This document shows positions 18,001-26,935 of a stretch of 64,000 nt of DNA, piece by piece. How positions within the stretch are numbered: the stretch's first letter is position 1; each line of letters opens with the position of its first letter. Where the stretch lies: the NCBI RefSeq assembly GCF_000819685.1, contig NZ_CDBR01000066.1, forward strand, positions 62,001-126,000, read 5' to 3'. Below the pieces are notes generated by a model. The model saw only the letters and a list, made by a program, of their open reading frames with translations, had not been told where the DNA came from and made no database searches. The DNA is from Aeromonas allosaccharophila (lineage in GTDB: Bacteria; Pseudomonadota; Gammaproteobacteria; Enterobacterales; Aeromonadaceae). The position numbers were made by a program, and so were the translations under genes.

Positions 18001-19491
18001 CTGCGCGGTGGGCCAGGCGGCCTCGCGCACTGTCTCGGGGGCGATGCTCAAAAGCAGCGCCAGCGCCGCTTCATGTTCGGCTACCGCCGCCTTGGCCAGC
18101 GCCAATTGCTGCTCGGCCCCCAGCACCCGGCTGGTGAGGCTCTGCTCGGCGCTGCGGAACTGATGCAGGGTGTCGCTCGCCTGTTCGGCGGTCAGCCCCG
18201 GCAGCTCGCACTGCTCGCGGGCAGTCTCCAGCGCCTGCACCGCCTGACGGTACTGGATGGCGCGGGTCTGCTGGATGTCGAGCGCCTGCTGGTAGTCGGC
18301 CAGCTGAGTCTTGAGGCTGTCCACCTCGGCCTGCGCCAGCTCCTTGCGCTCCTCCACCTCCAGCAGCTGGCCGTGGATCTCCTCCACCACTGCTTGTTGT
18401 TGCTCGAGTTTGTCAGAGAGATCCGCCAGATCGGCGCGGTACATCTCGATCTTCTTCTGCAAGCTGACGGCCGCCATCACCTTGGCCAAGTGATCGGCGG
18501 CAGATTCAGCCTCAGCAGTCAGAACTTTTTCACGATTAGCGAGCTGATCCACCTCGTCGGCCAGATAGATGGCGCGCTGCTTCTCTTCGGCCAGAATGCG
18601 GCGTTTCTCCGCCAGCTCCTGACGCGCCTTAAGGGCCAGCTCGGAGAGACGGCTCTTTTCGGCAGCGTTGCGAACATAGTCCGCCGCCACATAGTGGGTG
18701 GTCTCGGTGATCAGGTTCTTGAACAGATCCCGCTGCCCCTGGGTCTCCTTGATGGCCTCCAGAGTGCGGCGGTTTTCATAGATCGCCGCCTCCATGTCCT
18801 GAAACGCTTTGCGCACCCCGGAGTTCTCCGGCAGCAGGTATTCACGCAAGGAGCGGCTGATGGACGAGGAGATGCCGCCGTAGAGGGAAGCCTCGATCAG
18901 GCGATAGAACTTGCCGCGATCTTTCTGGTCGCGCAGCTTCTTCGGGGTGATACCGAACTCGAACATGAAGTTGTGATAGTCGGTCACCGTATGAAACTTG
19001 GCGACTTTCAGTGCACCAAGATTCGCCGCAGCCCGACTCAAATCGGCAAACGCACGAACCTTACCCCGACCATCATCCAGTTTTTCCATGAGCAAGTCGG
19101 TTGGCACCAAATGTTCTGGCACATCCACCAGCGCAAATGGCGTGATATTGACCTTGCTGTCACGATTTAGAATCTGCTCTAAATGGACACCGACCCAGAT
19201 CCGCTGCTCGCGGCTGTTCATCACTTCCAGCAGGGAATAGCAGGGACCGCGCTGCAGCTTGCCGTAGAGCCCCTTGTCACGGGAGGCACTGGAAGAGCCC
19301 GCTTCCGTGGTGTTACGGAAATGAAGCAGTGACTGGTCAGGGATGAGCGCTGCGATAAAGGCCGCCATGGTGGTGGACTTGCCCGCACCGTTGCCGCCGG
19401 AAAGGGTGGTGACCAGCTGGTCGAGATCGAAGGTTCGGGCGAAGAAGCCGTTCCAGTTGACCATAGTCAGGGATTTGAACTTGCCTCGCAC
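15064..19491 (-). CDS. mukB: Chromosome partition protein MukB (SMC-like condensin ATPase)
   Basis: 1475-residue SMC-like subunit that, with MukE and MukF, compacts and segregates the chromosome. The N-terminal head has Walker A SGGNGAGKSTT (about residues 31-41). Two long coiled coils flank a central hinge near residues 650-770. The C-terminal head has the signature ALSTGEAIGTGQA and Walker B LLFLDEAARLD. Length matches E. coli MukB (about 1486). It starts 3 bases after the mukE stop. No sign of transfer or damage. Confidence 0.98.
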   Translation of the reverse strand: MRGKFKSLTMVNWNGFFARTFDLDQLVTTLSGGNGAGKSTTMAAFIAALIPDQSLLHFRNTTEAGSSSASRDKGLYGKLQRGPCYSLLEVMNSREQRIWVGVHLEQILNRDSKVNITPFALVDVPEHLVPTDLLMEKLDDGRGKVRAFADLSRAAANLGALKVAKFHTVTDYHNFMFEFGITPKKLRDQKDRGKFYRLIEASLYGGISSSISRSLREYLLPENSGVRKAFQDMEAAIYENRRTLEAIKETQGQRDLFKNLITETTHYVAADYVRNAAEKSRLSELALKARQELAEKRRILAEEKQRAIYLADEVDQLANREKVLTAEAESAADHLAKVMAAVSLQKKIEMYRADLADLSDKLEQQQAVVEEIHGQLLEVEERKELAQAEVDSLKTQLADYQQALDIQQTRAIQYRQAVQALETAREQCELPGLTAEQASDTLHQFRSAEQSLTSRVLGAEQQLALAKAAVAEHEAALALLLSIAPETVREAAWPTAQALLKRHIEDKARIAQGQGLRAALARLEKESESQKNLFKLRDELQQASGQLIASSDELEIFLEAQRTRQEELAEQQAEVNQRRASLEHQGTQLGRDISDLTKLAPRWLKSFEKLEQLREQSGLPLSTAEELSAGMQTVLDKEREFEQESNRIAAQKQALELQIRNLQLGAGEADPRLARIAEQVGGVLLSDVYDDISIDDAPYYSALYGPARSALVVLDLEGAIERLKKLEDCPEDIYLIQGNPDSFDEDLVEADELGDAVLVRTSKRQVRFSRYPELPLFGRAAREKRIEQLDLEREGLIEGYAKAAFEQQKYHRLYGHFRDFIGQHLDIAFRPDPEAEVQAKQAELRALQGAIGECDKQLSDAKAAAAQLTRHIQLVQGMLPFAHLFAETELAARLEAAHADVEALKQAEAFIAKHGKALEKLEILVQVLRQDPQDLAALQAAYDEVSDLLAEQKRRCYALDQLVARLPHFAYQDAQDLLGKASEMSERLKEKLKAAELAARTAGEQHKQIAQRHTEALQLRTALNSSVEAKRQTLTEFEQELAAMGLTLSDDMEEKARAHKKEIEELLIRTRSRRTSAEAQLQVTKREIESLGGRLKLEGKDYYSARKSLVGHKASWSRVVRLARETDVEKRLNKRELAYLDSDELRSMSDKALGALRVAVAHDEALRDTLRLSEGNRSTEQKVAFYVQVYRYLKDRIRNDIIRSDDPVEAIEEMEIELARLADELKQRETHLSLSSHEVAAKITNIIRREQNRIRVLNQGLQNIAFGLVRGVRLNVNIREAHTRLLTALADQTAMHNDLFADKELSFSEAMAKLFQRLNPQIEQGDRSYQVMGDVLLDYRNYLELEIEVQRGADGWLRAESGALSTGEAIGTGQAILLMVLISWEEESRRLRGKDIAPCRLLFLDEAARLDGKSIATLFELCERQDMQLLIAAPENISPEKGTTYKLIRKVQGKHEHVHVVGLRGFGFADDKLIA

Positions 19492-19494
19492 TGT

Positions 19495-20214
19495 TTATAC
19501 CTCCAGATCCAGTTGTTCTTCATCGAGGTCCGCCTCGATATCGTCAAATAGCGAATCGCTGCTCGGCATCTCGTCGTCGTGGAAGATGGCTTCTCCTTCC
19601 TGGATCATCCGCAGTTGCACGGCACGCGGATCTTCGTCAGAGCGCACGTCGGCGGCAAAGCGGAATACCGATTCGTTGACCCGGAATTTGTCGCTGTTGC
19701 CAAGTGCGGTGATCATGCCAAGGCGGCGCAGGCGACGCATGGAGGTGCGGATCTTCTCCAAGAGCTTCTTCTTGTCGAGATCGGTACCGCCGGAGCGGCT
19801 GTTGACCATCCGCAGCAACTGCTTCTCGTCGGCCAGACTCAGCACCTCTTCTTGCAGCTCGCCCATGGCGAACACCCCTTCCGAGGCGAGGCGATCCGGG
19901 CTCAGGTAGAGGTAGCAAAGCACCTTGCCCACCAGCATATCGAGCTCGGAGAGCACAGTGGTACCGATGTCGGCGCTGGGGCGCGGACGCAGGTAGAAGA
20001 AGCCTTCCGGCGCCTTGATCAGCTCCACCTGATAACGGCCGTAGAAGATCTCCAGCTCGTTGTGGTACTCCACCAGCGCCGAGTGCTGTTCGAAATCGTC
20101 GGCACTGATGTGACGGCCGGAGCGCAAGGCGGTGTCGATGCGCGGAAACAAGGGGTTGGCAATCGCCTCTGCGAGCCGCAGCGGCAAGGGAAACTCAGTA
20201 TTGATCAATGACAT
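19495..20214 (-). CDS. mukE: Condensin subunit MukE
   Basis: 239-residue winged-helix (kite) subunit that binds the MukF C-terminal region and the MukB head. The start MSLINTEF is chosen over a 26-codon extension because it matches the family N-terminus and overlaps the mukF 3' end by 20 bases. The acidic C-terminus ([20 protein letters not shown]) is typical. Confidence 0.97.
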   Translation of the reverse strand: MSLINTEFPLPLRLAEAIANPLFPRIDTALRSGRHISADDFEQHSALVEYHNELEIFYGRYQVELIKAPEGFFYLRPRPSADIGTTVLSELDMLVGKVLCYLYLSPDRLASEGVFAMGELQEEVLSLADEKQLLRMVNSRSGGTDLDKKKLLEKIRTSMRRLRRLGMITALGNSDKFRVNESVFRFAADVRSDEDPRAVQLRMIQEGEAIFHDDEMPSSDSLFDDIEADLDEEQLDLEV

Positions 20215-21526
20215 AGGCCTGAACCTTGGATCCAGCTTGGTTAATGGGTTTCCATGCGGGTTGGCGGTGCAACTCGCGCTCGCCGCTGGCATGGCCCAGG
20301 CGCACGGCCTGGTCGATCAGAAGACGCGCCACATCGAAATGGGCGTGAGCCGGGTAATCCAGCAGGTATTCCCGCAATACATCGGCCAAATCCAGCTGCT
20401 GGCCCTGCTCGGGATAGCGGGCCAGATAGCGCTCGATGCGCTCCGCCAGCTCCTGGTTGATGTCCACCATCTCCATGTACTCCATCTCGAGGGGCACCTC
20501 GCCGGTCACCTCCTCATCGTGGATAGCGATGGTTTCATCGCGCAGCTCCAGCAGACGGGGCTCCTCGGCAATGCGCAGCAGCCAGTTATGCTGCTCGAAA
20601 TTGCGGATGGAGTCGCGCAGCCGCTGGCTGAAGGCGCGGTTCTTGTCCATGTCGATAGCGTTGCGAATGAACTTGTGGACGTGTCTGTCGTAGCGGGACC
20701 AGAGCTCGATGCACTGCTGGCCCCAGCTGGTGATGACGTCAAGACGACCTTGCAACGCGTGAGTCAGCTCCTCGACGTGGAACAGATCGTCACGCCCCTG
20801 CGCCGCTTCCTGAATGTTGAGCAGCCCCGCCTGCAGGCGGTGGCCGGCGGCATCCAGGGTATCCTGCAGTTCGCGCAGGGTCTGGCCGGTCTCGTGCAGC
20901 AGCTTTTCGCAGCTGTGAATGGCATCGACCCAGTTCTGGGTCAGCAGGGCCGCGATCTCACTTTTGACCTGATTCTGCTGCTCATCCATGGCGCGCTGGG
21001 TCAAATCGATGCGCCCCAGCGTCTCTTCCAGCGAGAAGGTGAGCCGTGGCAGCACCTCGGCGTCCCACTGCTCGCGGGTGTTGGTCTCGAGCGCCGCCTT
21101 GCGGGCGGTGTCGAGCTCGGCCGCCAAATGCTCGAGCAAGATGGAGAGCTTGATGGAGTCGACCTGACGCTGATCGAGAAAGAAGTCGACGATGCCGATC
21201 CCAAGACGCGACAGGCGATAGAGGCTCTCCCCCGCCACCATGTCGGTGTTGAAGCGCGACAGCAACTGCTGGCGAATGAGATCGTTGATGGCGTTGTTGG
21301 CGCGACCGGTGAGGGTCTCGTCCATCTGGCCAAAAGCGTTGCTGACGTAACCAAAGGCATCGTGCAGCGCCGCTTCCGACAAGTCCGACTCATCTTCGGA
21401 CAGTGTCTTGATTGCAATCAGAAAGGCCAGCCGGTCGGTAGGCAGGCTCAGCGCCAACCCCTCCTGCCTGACCCACCCTACTATCTCCGGCAAAGAACGC
21501 TCGGGCAGGGTACGGGATGTACTCAT
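20195..21526 (-). CDS. mukF: Kleisin subunit MukF
   Basis: 443-residue kleisin that bridges the MukB heads. Winged-helix N-terminus ([27 protein letters not shown]), a helical middle, and the C-terminal head-binding domain. Two adjacent ATGs (21529, 21526) are possible; only one residue differs. Weak GAGATGA ribosome site. Gap of 84 bases from cmoM, so probably co-transcribed. Confidence 0.97.
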   Translation of the reverse strand: MSTSRTLPERSLPEIVGWVRQEGLALSLPTDRLAFLIAIKTLSEDESDLSEAALHDAFGYVSNAFGQMDETLTGRANNAINDLIRQQLLSRFNTDMVAGESLYRLSRLGIGIVDFFLDQRQVDSIKLSILLEHLAAELDTARKAALETNTREQWDAEVLPRLTFSLEETLGRIDLTQRAMDEQQNQVKSEIAALLTQNWVDAIHSCEKLLHETGQTLRELQDTLDAAGHRLQAGLLNIQEAAQGRDDLFHVEELTHALQGRLDVITSWGQQCIELWSRYDRHVHKFIRNAIDMDKNRAFSQRLRDSIRNFEQHNWLLRIAEEPRLLELRDETIAIHDEEVTGEVPLEMEYMEMVDINQELAERIERYLARYPEQGQQLDLADVLREYLLDYPAHAHFDVARLLIDQAVRLGHASGERELHRQPAWKPINQAGSKVQAYVIDQY

Positions 21527-21610
21527 CATGACGTTGTCATCTCGTTGTTGTAATTGAGCGCACAAACTCGCGCGCGGCTACATCCGGTAGCATCGAAAAA
21601 TCAGGCCCCA

Positions 21611-22408
21611 TCAACTGGCGGGTTTCTGCGCCATCACATGGATATAGCGGCCAAGGGCGACAAAAGGCTCCTGACGGCAATATTGCTGCTCCATGGCCAG
21701 CAGATCGTCGAACTTCTCGACCTGATCCTGCTTGTGACGCATATAGTCGTGGATCACCCGCACCCCGGTCTTGCCGATGATCTTGAGCCCGCCTCGTCCA
21801 ATCCAGTCATAGACCTGCTCCGGCAACTGGGGATTGGTGGGCGTGAGCGCAGTCTGGCGCTTCTTGCGCAGGCCCAACCGCACATAGTCAAAATTGCCCA
21901 CTACCAGGCTCTGGAACAGCAGGCCATGACGGTTGTAAAAAAGCAGCGACAGTATGCCCCCGGCATTGACGAAAGGGAACAGACCCAGCAAGGTCTGGCG
22001 CGGCTCGGCGAGCCACTCCAGCACCGCGTGGCAGAGCACCAGATCAAAGGTGCCGGTCACGTGTTGTTTCAGATCCTGAATGGGGCAATGGATAAGACGA
22101 ATGTTGTCTTCCAGCCCCTTTTCGGCGATCTGGCTGCGAGCCAGATCCAGCATCTCGGCGGAGAGATCACACAACTCGACCTGATGACCCATGGCCGCCA
22201 GCTTCTGGGCAAAGTAGCCAAAACCGCCCCCCGCATCGAGGATGCGCAGCGGCCGATTGCCAAGGCGAGCCAGGCAGGCTTCGATGTCGCTCCAGACGAT
22301 GGTGGTGCGAATGCGCCCCTTGGTGGAGTCGTAAATATTGCGGGCGAACTTGTCGGCGCGACCGTCAAAACTCTGATCTTGCTTCAAGAGAAACTCAACT
22401 TTGGCCAT
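21611..22408 (-). CDS. cmoM: tRNA 5-carboxymethoxyuridine methyltransferase CmoM (SmtA)
   Basis: 265-residue SAM-dependent methyltransferase that methylates cmo5U34 to mcmo5U34 in several tRNAs. SAM motif I is ILDAGGGFGYFAQKLAAMG; motif post-I is VELCDLSAEML. ATG 22408 gives the family start MAKVEFLL; a much longer open frame upstream is antisense to elyC and is not coding. cmoM-mukF-mukE-mukB with divergent elyC is the same arrangement as in E. coli. Confidence 0.95.
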   Translation of the reverse strand: MAKVEFLLKQDQSFDGRADKFARNIYDSTKGRIRTTIVWSDIEACLARLGNRPLRILDAGGGFGYFAQKLAAMGHQVELCDLSAEMLDLARSQIAEKGLEDNIRLIHCPIQDLKQHVTGTFDLVLCHAVLEWLAEPRQTLLGLFPFVNAGGILSLLFYNRHGLLFQSLVVGNFDYVRLGLRKKRQTALTPTNPQLPEQVYDWIGRGGLKIIGKTGVRVIHDYMRHKQDQVEKFDDLLAMEQQYCRQEPFVALGRYIHVMAQKPAS

Positions 22409-22471
22409 CCAAAAAAAGAGGGGTATTCTGTCACATCCCGAATTTGCTGAAAACTCAAGGAAGTGTCTGCC

Positions 22472-23242
22472 GTGTTTGTGATTAAAAAGTGGCTGGGTCA
22501 GCTGCTGATGCCGCTCCCCTTCTCTCTCTCCCTGCTGCTTGTCGCCCTGCTGCTGCTCTGGTTCACCCGTTTTCAGAAAACCGGCAAACTGCTGGCCACC
22601 CTCTCGCTGCTGATTGTGGCGCTGATGGGGATGCGGCCGGTGAGCTATGAACTGGCCCGCGGGCTGGAGCAGACCTACCCGCCGTTCGAGGTGAGCCAGC
22701 ATCCCAAGATCGAGGCGATCGTGGTGCTCGGCAACGGCCATGTCAGCGATCCGGCGGTGCCCGAGCGCGCCTGGCAGAACAATATCGCCTTGGCCCGCAC
22801 CCTCGAAGGGGTGCGTCTTGCCCAGGCCTATCCCGACGCCGAGTTGATCTTTTCGGGTTATGTATCGGGGGATCCCCTGTCGAATGCCGAGGTCAACGCC
22901 CGGATGGCGATGAGCCTCGGCATTCCCCGCGCGCGGATGACGTTGTTTGAAAACAACAAAGACACTCATGACGAAGCGGTCAGTATCAGTCGCCACCTGA
23001 AAGGAAAAGAGGTGGCATTGGTCAGTTCTGCCACCCATTTGCCCCGGGCCATGGCGCTCTATCAGGGTCAGGGACTCAATGCCGTGCCGGCCCCCACCGA
23101 CTACACCGCCAAGCAGAGCCAGGTGCCTCAGCCGCTCTACAGTTATTTACCCAAAGGGCGTTATTTGATGTATTCCGAAGCTGCCATCCACGAATGGATT
23201 GGGGTATGGTGGGCTCGCTTGCGAGGGCAGGTTAACGAATGA
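22472..23242 (+). CDS. elyC: Envelope biogenesis factor ElyC (DUF218)
   Basis: 256-residue inner-membrane protein with two N-terminal transmembrane segments followed by a periplasmic DUF218 (YdcF/SanA-type) domain: IVVLGNGH, LIFSGYVSGDPLSNAE and ALVSSATHLPRAMALY. In E. coli ElyC is needed for normal peptidoglycan/undecaprenyl-phosphate metabolism at low temperature. GTG 22472 is chosen because AGGAAG sits 9 bases upstream and the product aligns with the E. coli N-terminus. GTG 22463 lies too close to the site. Confidence 0.9.
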   Translation: MFVIKKWLGQLLMPLPFSLSLLLVALLLLWFTRFQKTGKLLATLSLLIVALMGMRPVSYELARGLEQTYPPFEVSQHPKIEAIVVLGNGHVSDPAVPERAWQNNIALARTLEGVRLAQAYPDAELIFSGYVSGDPLSNAEVNARMAMSLGIPRARMTLFENNKDTHDEAVSISRHLKGKEVALVSSATHLPRAMALYQGQGLNAVPAPTDYTAKQSQVPQPLYSYLPKGRYLMYSEAAIHEWIGVWWARLRGQVNE

Positions 23243-23338
23243 GCAATCAAGCGATTCATTCCTGATTTGGATCAGGAAAGCGAAAAAAAATTACGTCATT
23301 TGCCGCCGGGTCAGCTATCTTGGGCTCGGTTCAATTCA

Positions 23339-23344
23339 TATAAT
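23339..23344 (+). promoter_or_regulatory. Likely -10 element of tpiA
   Basis: A perfect TATAAT lies 34 bases before the tpiA ATG. The -35 region is poor, so the exact promoter is uncertain. AGGAGATATACAAG provides the ribosome site. Confidence 0.45.
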
Positions 23345-23377
23345 GTCGCGCAATCAAATGCCTAGGAGATATACAAG

Positions 23378-24133
23378 ATGAGACAGCACCTGGTAATGGG
23401 TAACTGGAAACTGAACGGCACCAAAGCTTCTGTTGAAGCTCTGATCAAAGGACTGACCCCGGCTGCTGCCGCTCATCCTTCTGTACAAGTCGCCGTCTGC
23501 CCGCCGGTTATCTTTTTGGGTCTGGTTGAGCAACTGACCGCTGGCAGCAAGATTGCCTACGGTGCCCAGAACGCTGACGTTCACGAGTCTGGTGCCTTCA
23601 CCGGCGAAAACGCCCCCTCCATGCTGAAAGCCTTCGGTTGCACCTACTCCCTGGTCGGTCACAGCGAGCGCCGTACCCTGCACGCAGAGACTGACGACGT
23701 GGTTGCGGCCAAGTACGAAGCGATCCAGAAAGGCGGCCTGATCCCGGTTCTGTGCATCGGTGAGACCCTGGAGCAGTTCGAAGCTGGCGTGACCAAGAAC
23801 GTGGTTGAGACCCAGCTGAAAGCCGTTATCGACCGTTGCGGCATCGCCTCCTTCAACAACGCCGTTGTTGCTTACGAGCCGGTATGGGCCATCGGTACTG
23901 GCAAGACTGCCACTCCGGAGATCGCTCAATCCGTTCACGCTCACATCCGTCAGTACCTGGCCGGTTTTGATGGCGCCGTTGCTGCCAAAGTACAGATCCT
24001 GTACGGCGGTTCCGTCACTGGCGCCACTGCAGCCGATCTGTTCGGTCAGCCGGACATCGACGGTGGCCTGGTCGGTGGTGCGTCCCTGAAAGTGGACGAC
24101 TTCTCCCAGATCATCGCTGGCGCTGCCAAGTAA
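23378..24133 (+). CDS. tpiA: Triose-phosphate isomerase
   Basis: 251-residue TIM-barrel enzyme that interconverts dihydroxyacetone phosphate and glyceraldehyde-3-phosphate. Catalytic residues are visible: Lys in GNWKLNGT, His in VGHSERR and Glu in AYEPVWAIGTGKTA (flexible loop 6). Codon use is strongly biased, as expected of a highly expressed glycolytic gene. Confidence 0.99.
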   Translation: MRQHLVMGNWKLNGTKASVEALIKGLTPAAAAHPSVQVAVCPPVIFLGLVEQLTAGSKIAYGAQNADVHESGAFTGENAPSMLKAFGCTYSLVGHSERRTLHAETDDVVAAKYEAIQKGGLIPVLCIGETLEQFEAGVTKNVVETQLKAVIDRCGIASFNNAVVAYEPVWAIGTGKTATPEIAQSVHAHIRQYLAGFDGAVAAKVQILYGGSVTGATAADLFGQPDIDGGLVGGASLKVDDFSQIIAGAAK

Positions 24134-24149
24134 TTTCGCATTACTGGCA

Positions 24150-24174
24150 AAGAGAGGGGCACAGCCCCTCTCTT
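24150..24174 (+). terminator. tpiA terminator
   Basis: AGAGAGGGGC / GCCCCTCTCT stem with a three-base loop, followed by a short T-rich tail. Confidence 0.7.
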
Positions 24175-24285
24175 GTATCGCTTTTCCTATGGCGGCCCCC
24201 GCATCCCATACGAAAGCCGATATAGTAAAAGTGGCTTGTCTATTTCCAAACATTCGTATTTGACAACTCAGATCCAGAGGCACTC

Positions 24286-25257
24286 ATGACCAAACAAATC
24301 AAACGTATTGGTGTTTTGACCAGTGGTGGCGACGCACCCGGTATGAACGCAGCCATTCGCGCCGTGGTTCGCGCCGGTTTGCATCATGGCCTGGAAGTTT
24401 ACGGTATTTATGATGGCTACCTCGGCCTGCATCAGGATCGCATCGTCAAGCTGGAGCGTCACAGCGTCTCCGACGTGGTGAACCGTGGTGGTACTTTCCT
24501 GGGTTCTGCCCGTTTCCCTGCCTTCAAAGATCCGGCCGTGCGTGCCGAAGCGATCGAAAACCTGAAAAAGCACAGCATCGACGCCCTGGTGGTGATCGGT
24601 GGTGACGGCTCCTACATGGGTGCCAAGAAGCTGACCGAAGAGGGTTTCCCCTGCATCGGCCTGCCGGGTACCATCGACAACGACATCGCCGGTACCGACT
24701 TCACCATCGGTTTTGATACCGCCCTGAACGTGGTCGTTGACGCCATCGACCGTCTGCGCGACACCTGCAGCTCCCACCACCGCATCTCCGTGGTCGAGAT
24801 CATGGGTCGCCACTGTGGCGATCTGGCCATGTCTGCCGCCGTTGCCGGTGGTGCCGAGTACGTGATCGTGCCGGAAGTGGCTTTTGACAAGGACAAGCTG
24901 CTGCAACAGATCAAAGAAGGTGAAGTAAAAGGCAAGAAGCACGCCATCATCACCATCTGCGAGCACGTCACCGATGTGAACGCCCTGGCCAAAGACATCG
25001 AAGCCCTGACCGGCCGTGAAACCCGCGCCACCATCCTGGGCCACATCCAGCGTGGCGGTGCCCCGACTGCTCGTGACCGCATCATGTCCAGCCGTATGGG
25101 TGCTTACGCCGTTGAGCAGCTGCTGGCTGGCCACGGTGGTCGCTGCGTCGGTATCCAGCGCAACGAGCTGGTACACCACGACATCATCGACTGCATCGAG
25201 AACATGAAGCGCCCGTTCGATCAGGAGCTTTACAACCTCTCCACCACCCTGTTCTAA
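24286..25257 (+). CDS. pfkA: ATP-dependent 6-phosphofructokinase
   Basis: 323-residue glycolytic kinase converting fructose-6-phosphate to the 1,6-bisphosphate. ATP site [18 protein letters not shown]; catalytic Asp in [12 protein letters not shown]; substrate site [11 protein letters not shown]. Highly expressed codon pattern like tpiA. 152 bases separate it from tpiA, with a terminator between, so it probably has its own promoter. Confidence 0.98.
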   Translation: MTKQIKRIGVLTSGGDAPGMNAAIRAVVRAGLHHGLEVYGIYDGYLGLHQDRIVKLERHSVSDVVNRGGTFLGSARFPAFKDPAVRAEAIENLKKHSIDALVVIGGDGSYMGAKKLTEEGFPCIGLPGTIDNDIAGTDFTIGFDTALNVVVDAIDRLRDTCSSHHRISVVEIMGRHCGDLAMSAAVAGGAEYVIVPEVAFDKDKLLQQIKEGEVKGKKHAIITICEHVTDVNALAKDIEALTGRETRATILGHIQRGGAPTARDRIMSSRMGAYAVEQLLAGHGGRCVGIQRNELVHHDIIDCIENMKRPFDQELYNLSTTLF

Positions 25258-25288
25258 GCCACGCGGCTTTTTACCGGTTGTTGATGAT

Positions 25289-25315
25289 AAAAACCCTCCA
25301 TCGGAGGGTTTTTTT
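25289..25315 (+). terminator. pfkA terminator
   Basis: AAACCCTCC-ATC-GGAGGGTTT hairpin followed by a T-run. Confidence 0.9.
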
Positions 25316-25704
25316 ATATCTCACGCAAGCTGATGTCTCGACACAGTGTGCAGCCCTCACCCTGCAGGTTGCCCTGCATCCCAACCCTTGCGCCATCTGA
25401 CTGATCGTTAACCTTCCCCTCCTCGCACCAACCGGCATCAGCCAAAGATACCGTTCCGATATTGCCGTGGATGTTTTATCACTGTTGAACCGGCTTGCAG
25501 TGGCCTGCCTCTCTGCTGACCCTGAAACCAGCTTGTTCAGCCTCCTCGTCATACACCACTGTGGCATCTCAATCTTGCTCAATCTTGTAGACGGTATTCA
25601 GATATCTGAATCGCCCCCAGTTCCCCAACCATGATCCGGCCCAGCTCTCGCGTTGCAATCACATTACTTATGCCAGATCCATCGGCCACACAGAACGCGG
25701 TTCG

Positions 25705-25758
25705 AGACCAGCCAGACCAGCCAGACCAGCCAGACCAGCCAGACCAGCCAGACCAGCC
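25705..25758. repeat. Six tandem copies of a 9-bp unit
   Basis: AGACCAGCC repeated six times without mismatch. Because the unit is nine bases it gives open frames on both strands (DQP or WLV/GWS repeats), which are by-products. Probably a slippage-prone minisatellite. Confidence 0.9.
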
Positions 25759-26282
25759 ACAGAGTACACCTCTGGCTTGGTGCACACCTGACCCTTGCTG
25801 CCACCTTGTCTATTCGTCCACCGGCCGGTGCAATTGGCGCTGATAAAACAGCCAACTGCCAATCCGTATCCCCCCAATCCATGGCTAGCCCCCCTGTAAA
25901 ACGGAGTGTTGCTGTAAAAACACGGAGACATCGGCCTGATAAAGTCATGGTGCGACAAGGGTTGGCAACCAGATTTCATCCACCAACTTTTTTTGGATGA
26001 GCTATCTACGTCAGATATCTTCAAATCATAACCAGATGCACTTTTGATGGCCTTCATGACGCAGTTATGAGGGGGATAACTTATAAAACTCCATTTAAGC
26101 CCCATATAAAACCCACCTAAAAATAAATGAGCAAAACAATAAAGTATTGAATTTAAACAAAATAATGAAAGCAACTGGATCTTCGATGGGTCAAACGTCG
26201 CAACGGGCGATAAAATCAGCGCAACATGTCAAAAATGACTACCTCGACCTCACTGACACGCAAAGACGCCATTTTATCAATT

Positions 26283-26311
26283 TTACGCTTGTTTTAACCC
26301 CCTGTTATGGT
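26283..26311 (+). promoter_or_regulatory. Candidate promoter for the 27-residue gene
   Basis: TTACGC (-35-like), 17-base spacer, TATGGT (-10-like), 38 bases before the ATG. Moderate match only. Confidence 0.35.
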
Positions 26312-26349
26312 ATCTTGACAACATCAACCAACAACCTGGGGAGAGAAAA

Positions 26350-26433
26350 ATGAAAGAGTTTGTCGTTACTGCCGTTTTCACGGTGTTTTTCACCCTGGTT
26401 GCTGTCTCTCTGCCCTCACTGTCACAGTTCTAA
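26350..26433 (+). CDS. 27-residue single-span membrane peptide
   Basis: Very short gene with a GGGGAG ribosome site 6 bases before ATG. The product is nearly all hydrophobic after MKEF: one membrane helix (VVTAVFTVFFTLVAVSLP) with a polar end SLSQF. Length and composition resemble small regulatory membrane peptides, but I recognise no family. A weak hairpin with a T-tail follows at 26489-26508. It lies in AT-rich DNA between pfkA and the symporter. Confidence 0.55.
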   Translation: MKEFVVTAVFTVFFTLVAVSLPSLSQF

Positions 26434-26835
26434 GCCGGATAGAGAGGCATCAATCCGGACTGACCTTATCTGGCATGTCTGTTTAATCGCCACCAACTGG
26501 CGCTTTTCAGTGACAATGTCGAGATGGTCAACATAGATATGATTTCATCACGTTGACGCTGTTTCTTTCGCCACAAGGGTGTAACCAGGATGGTTTAACC
26601 ACACTCTGTTTGGCCTGATGGAGTAGAACCAGCAGTAGATCATATCCGGGGGGAGCCAAGCTCCCCTTTTTGTTACCCGCCATTTGACAACCCCCTGCCC
26701 CGGCAGCCACAACAGGCTTGTCATCACCACAAAGCCCAAAGCCCGCGACATTGTTTTTCAGCCAGACCTCCACTGCACCAACCGTTAGCAGCCCCTTACT
26801 CAAGCGTTCCCCACTGATGCCAGTCCAGCAGATAT
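26434..26835. other. Gene-free stretch between small peptide gene and symporter
   Basis: No supported protein gene. It contains a weak terminator-like hairpin (26489-26508) and a good plus-strand terminator (26650-26671) that no known gene explains. Confidence 0.5.
26650..26671 (+). terminator. Plus-strand terminator with no assigned gene
   Basis: GGGGAGC-CAA-GCTCCCC followed by TTTTT. It lies 217 bases after the 27-residue gene, so it may end an untranslated RNA or a long 3' region. Confidence 0.65.
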
Positions 26836-26864
26836 AAAAAGCCCCCGCCATCATGGCAGGGGCT
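26836..26864 (-). terminator. Terminator of the DAACS symporter gene
   Basis: AGCCCC(C)GCCAT / ATGGCAGGGGCT hairpin whose minus-strand end runs into TTTTTATA. Confidence 0.85.
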
Positions 26865-26935
26865 CGTCGTCACCCAGTGTCAGAGCAGAGCTTTTATAAC
26901 TCGGCTCAGGACTGTTTTAGCTCAGCTCAAAGCTG

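Larger units (their letters stand above)
25316..26349. other. Gene-poor stretch after pfkA
   Basis: About 1 kb with no supported gene. GC falls steadily, with A/T-rich DNA at 25980-26300. It holds the AGACCAGCC tandem repeat and a candidate promoter for the 27-residue gene. Open frames here lack ribosome sites and family resemblance. Confidence 0.6.

Noticed and set aside
16798-19170. 790-codon open frame on the plus strand
   Set aside because: It is fully antisense to mukB and arises from GC-rich codon composition; no ribosome site or family resemblance.
11107-21526. Complete Wadjet defence system (JetD-like plus mukBEF)
   Set aside because: mukBEF is the housekeeping set by length and by synteny with elyC and cmoM, and unrelated genes lie between.
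25653-26174. DQP or WLV repeat proteins across the 9-bp repeat
   Set aside because: The repeat unit is a multiple of three, so all frames stay open; no start signals.
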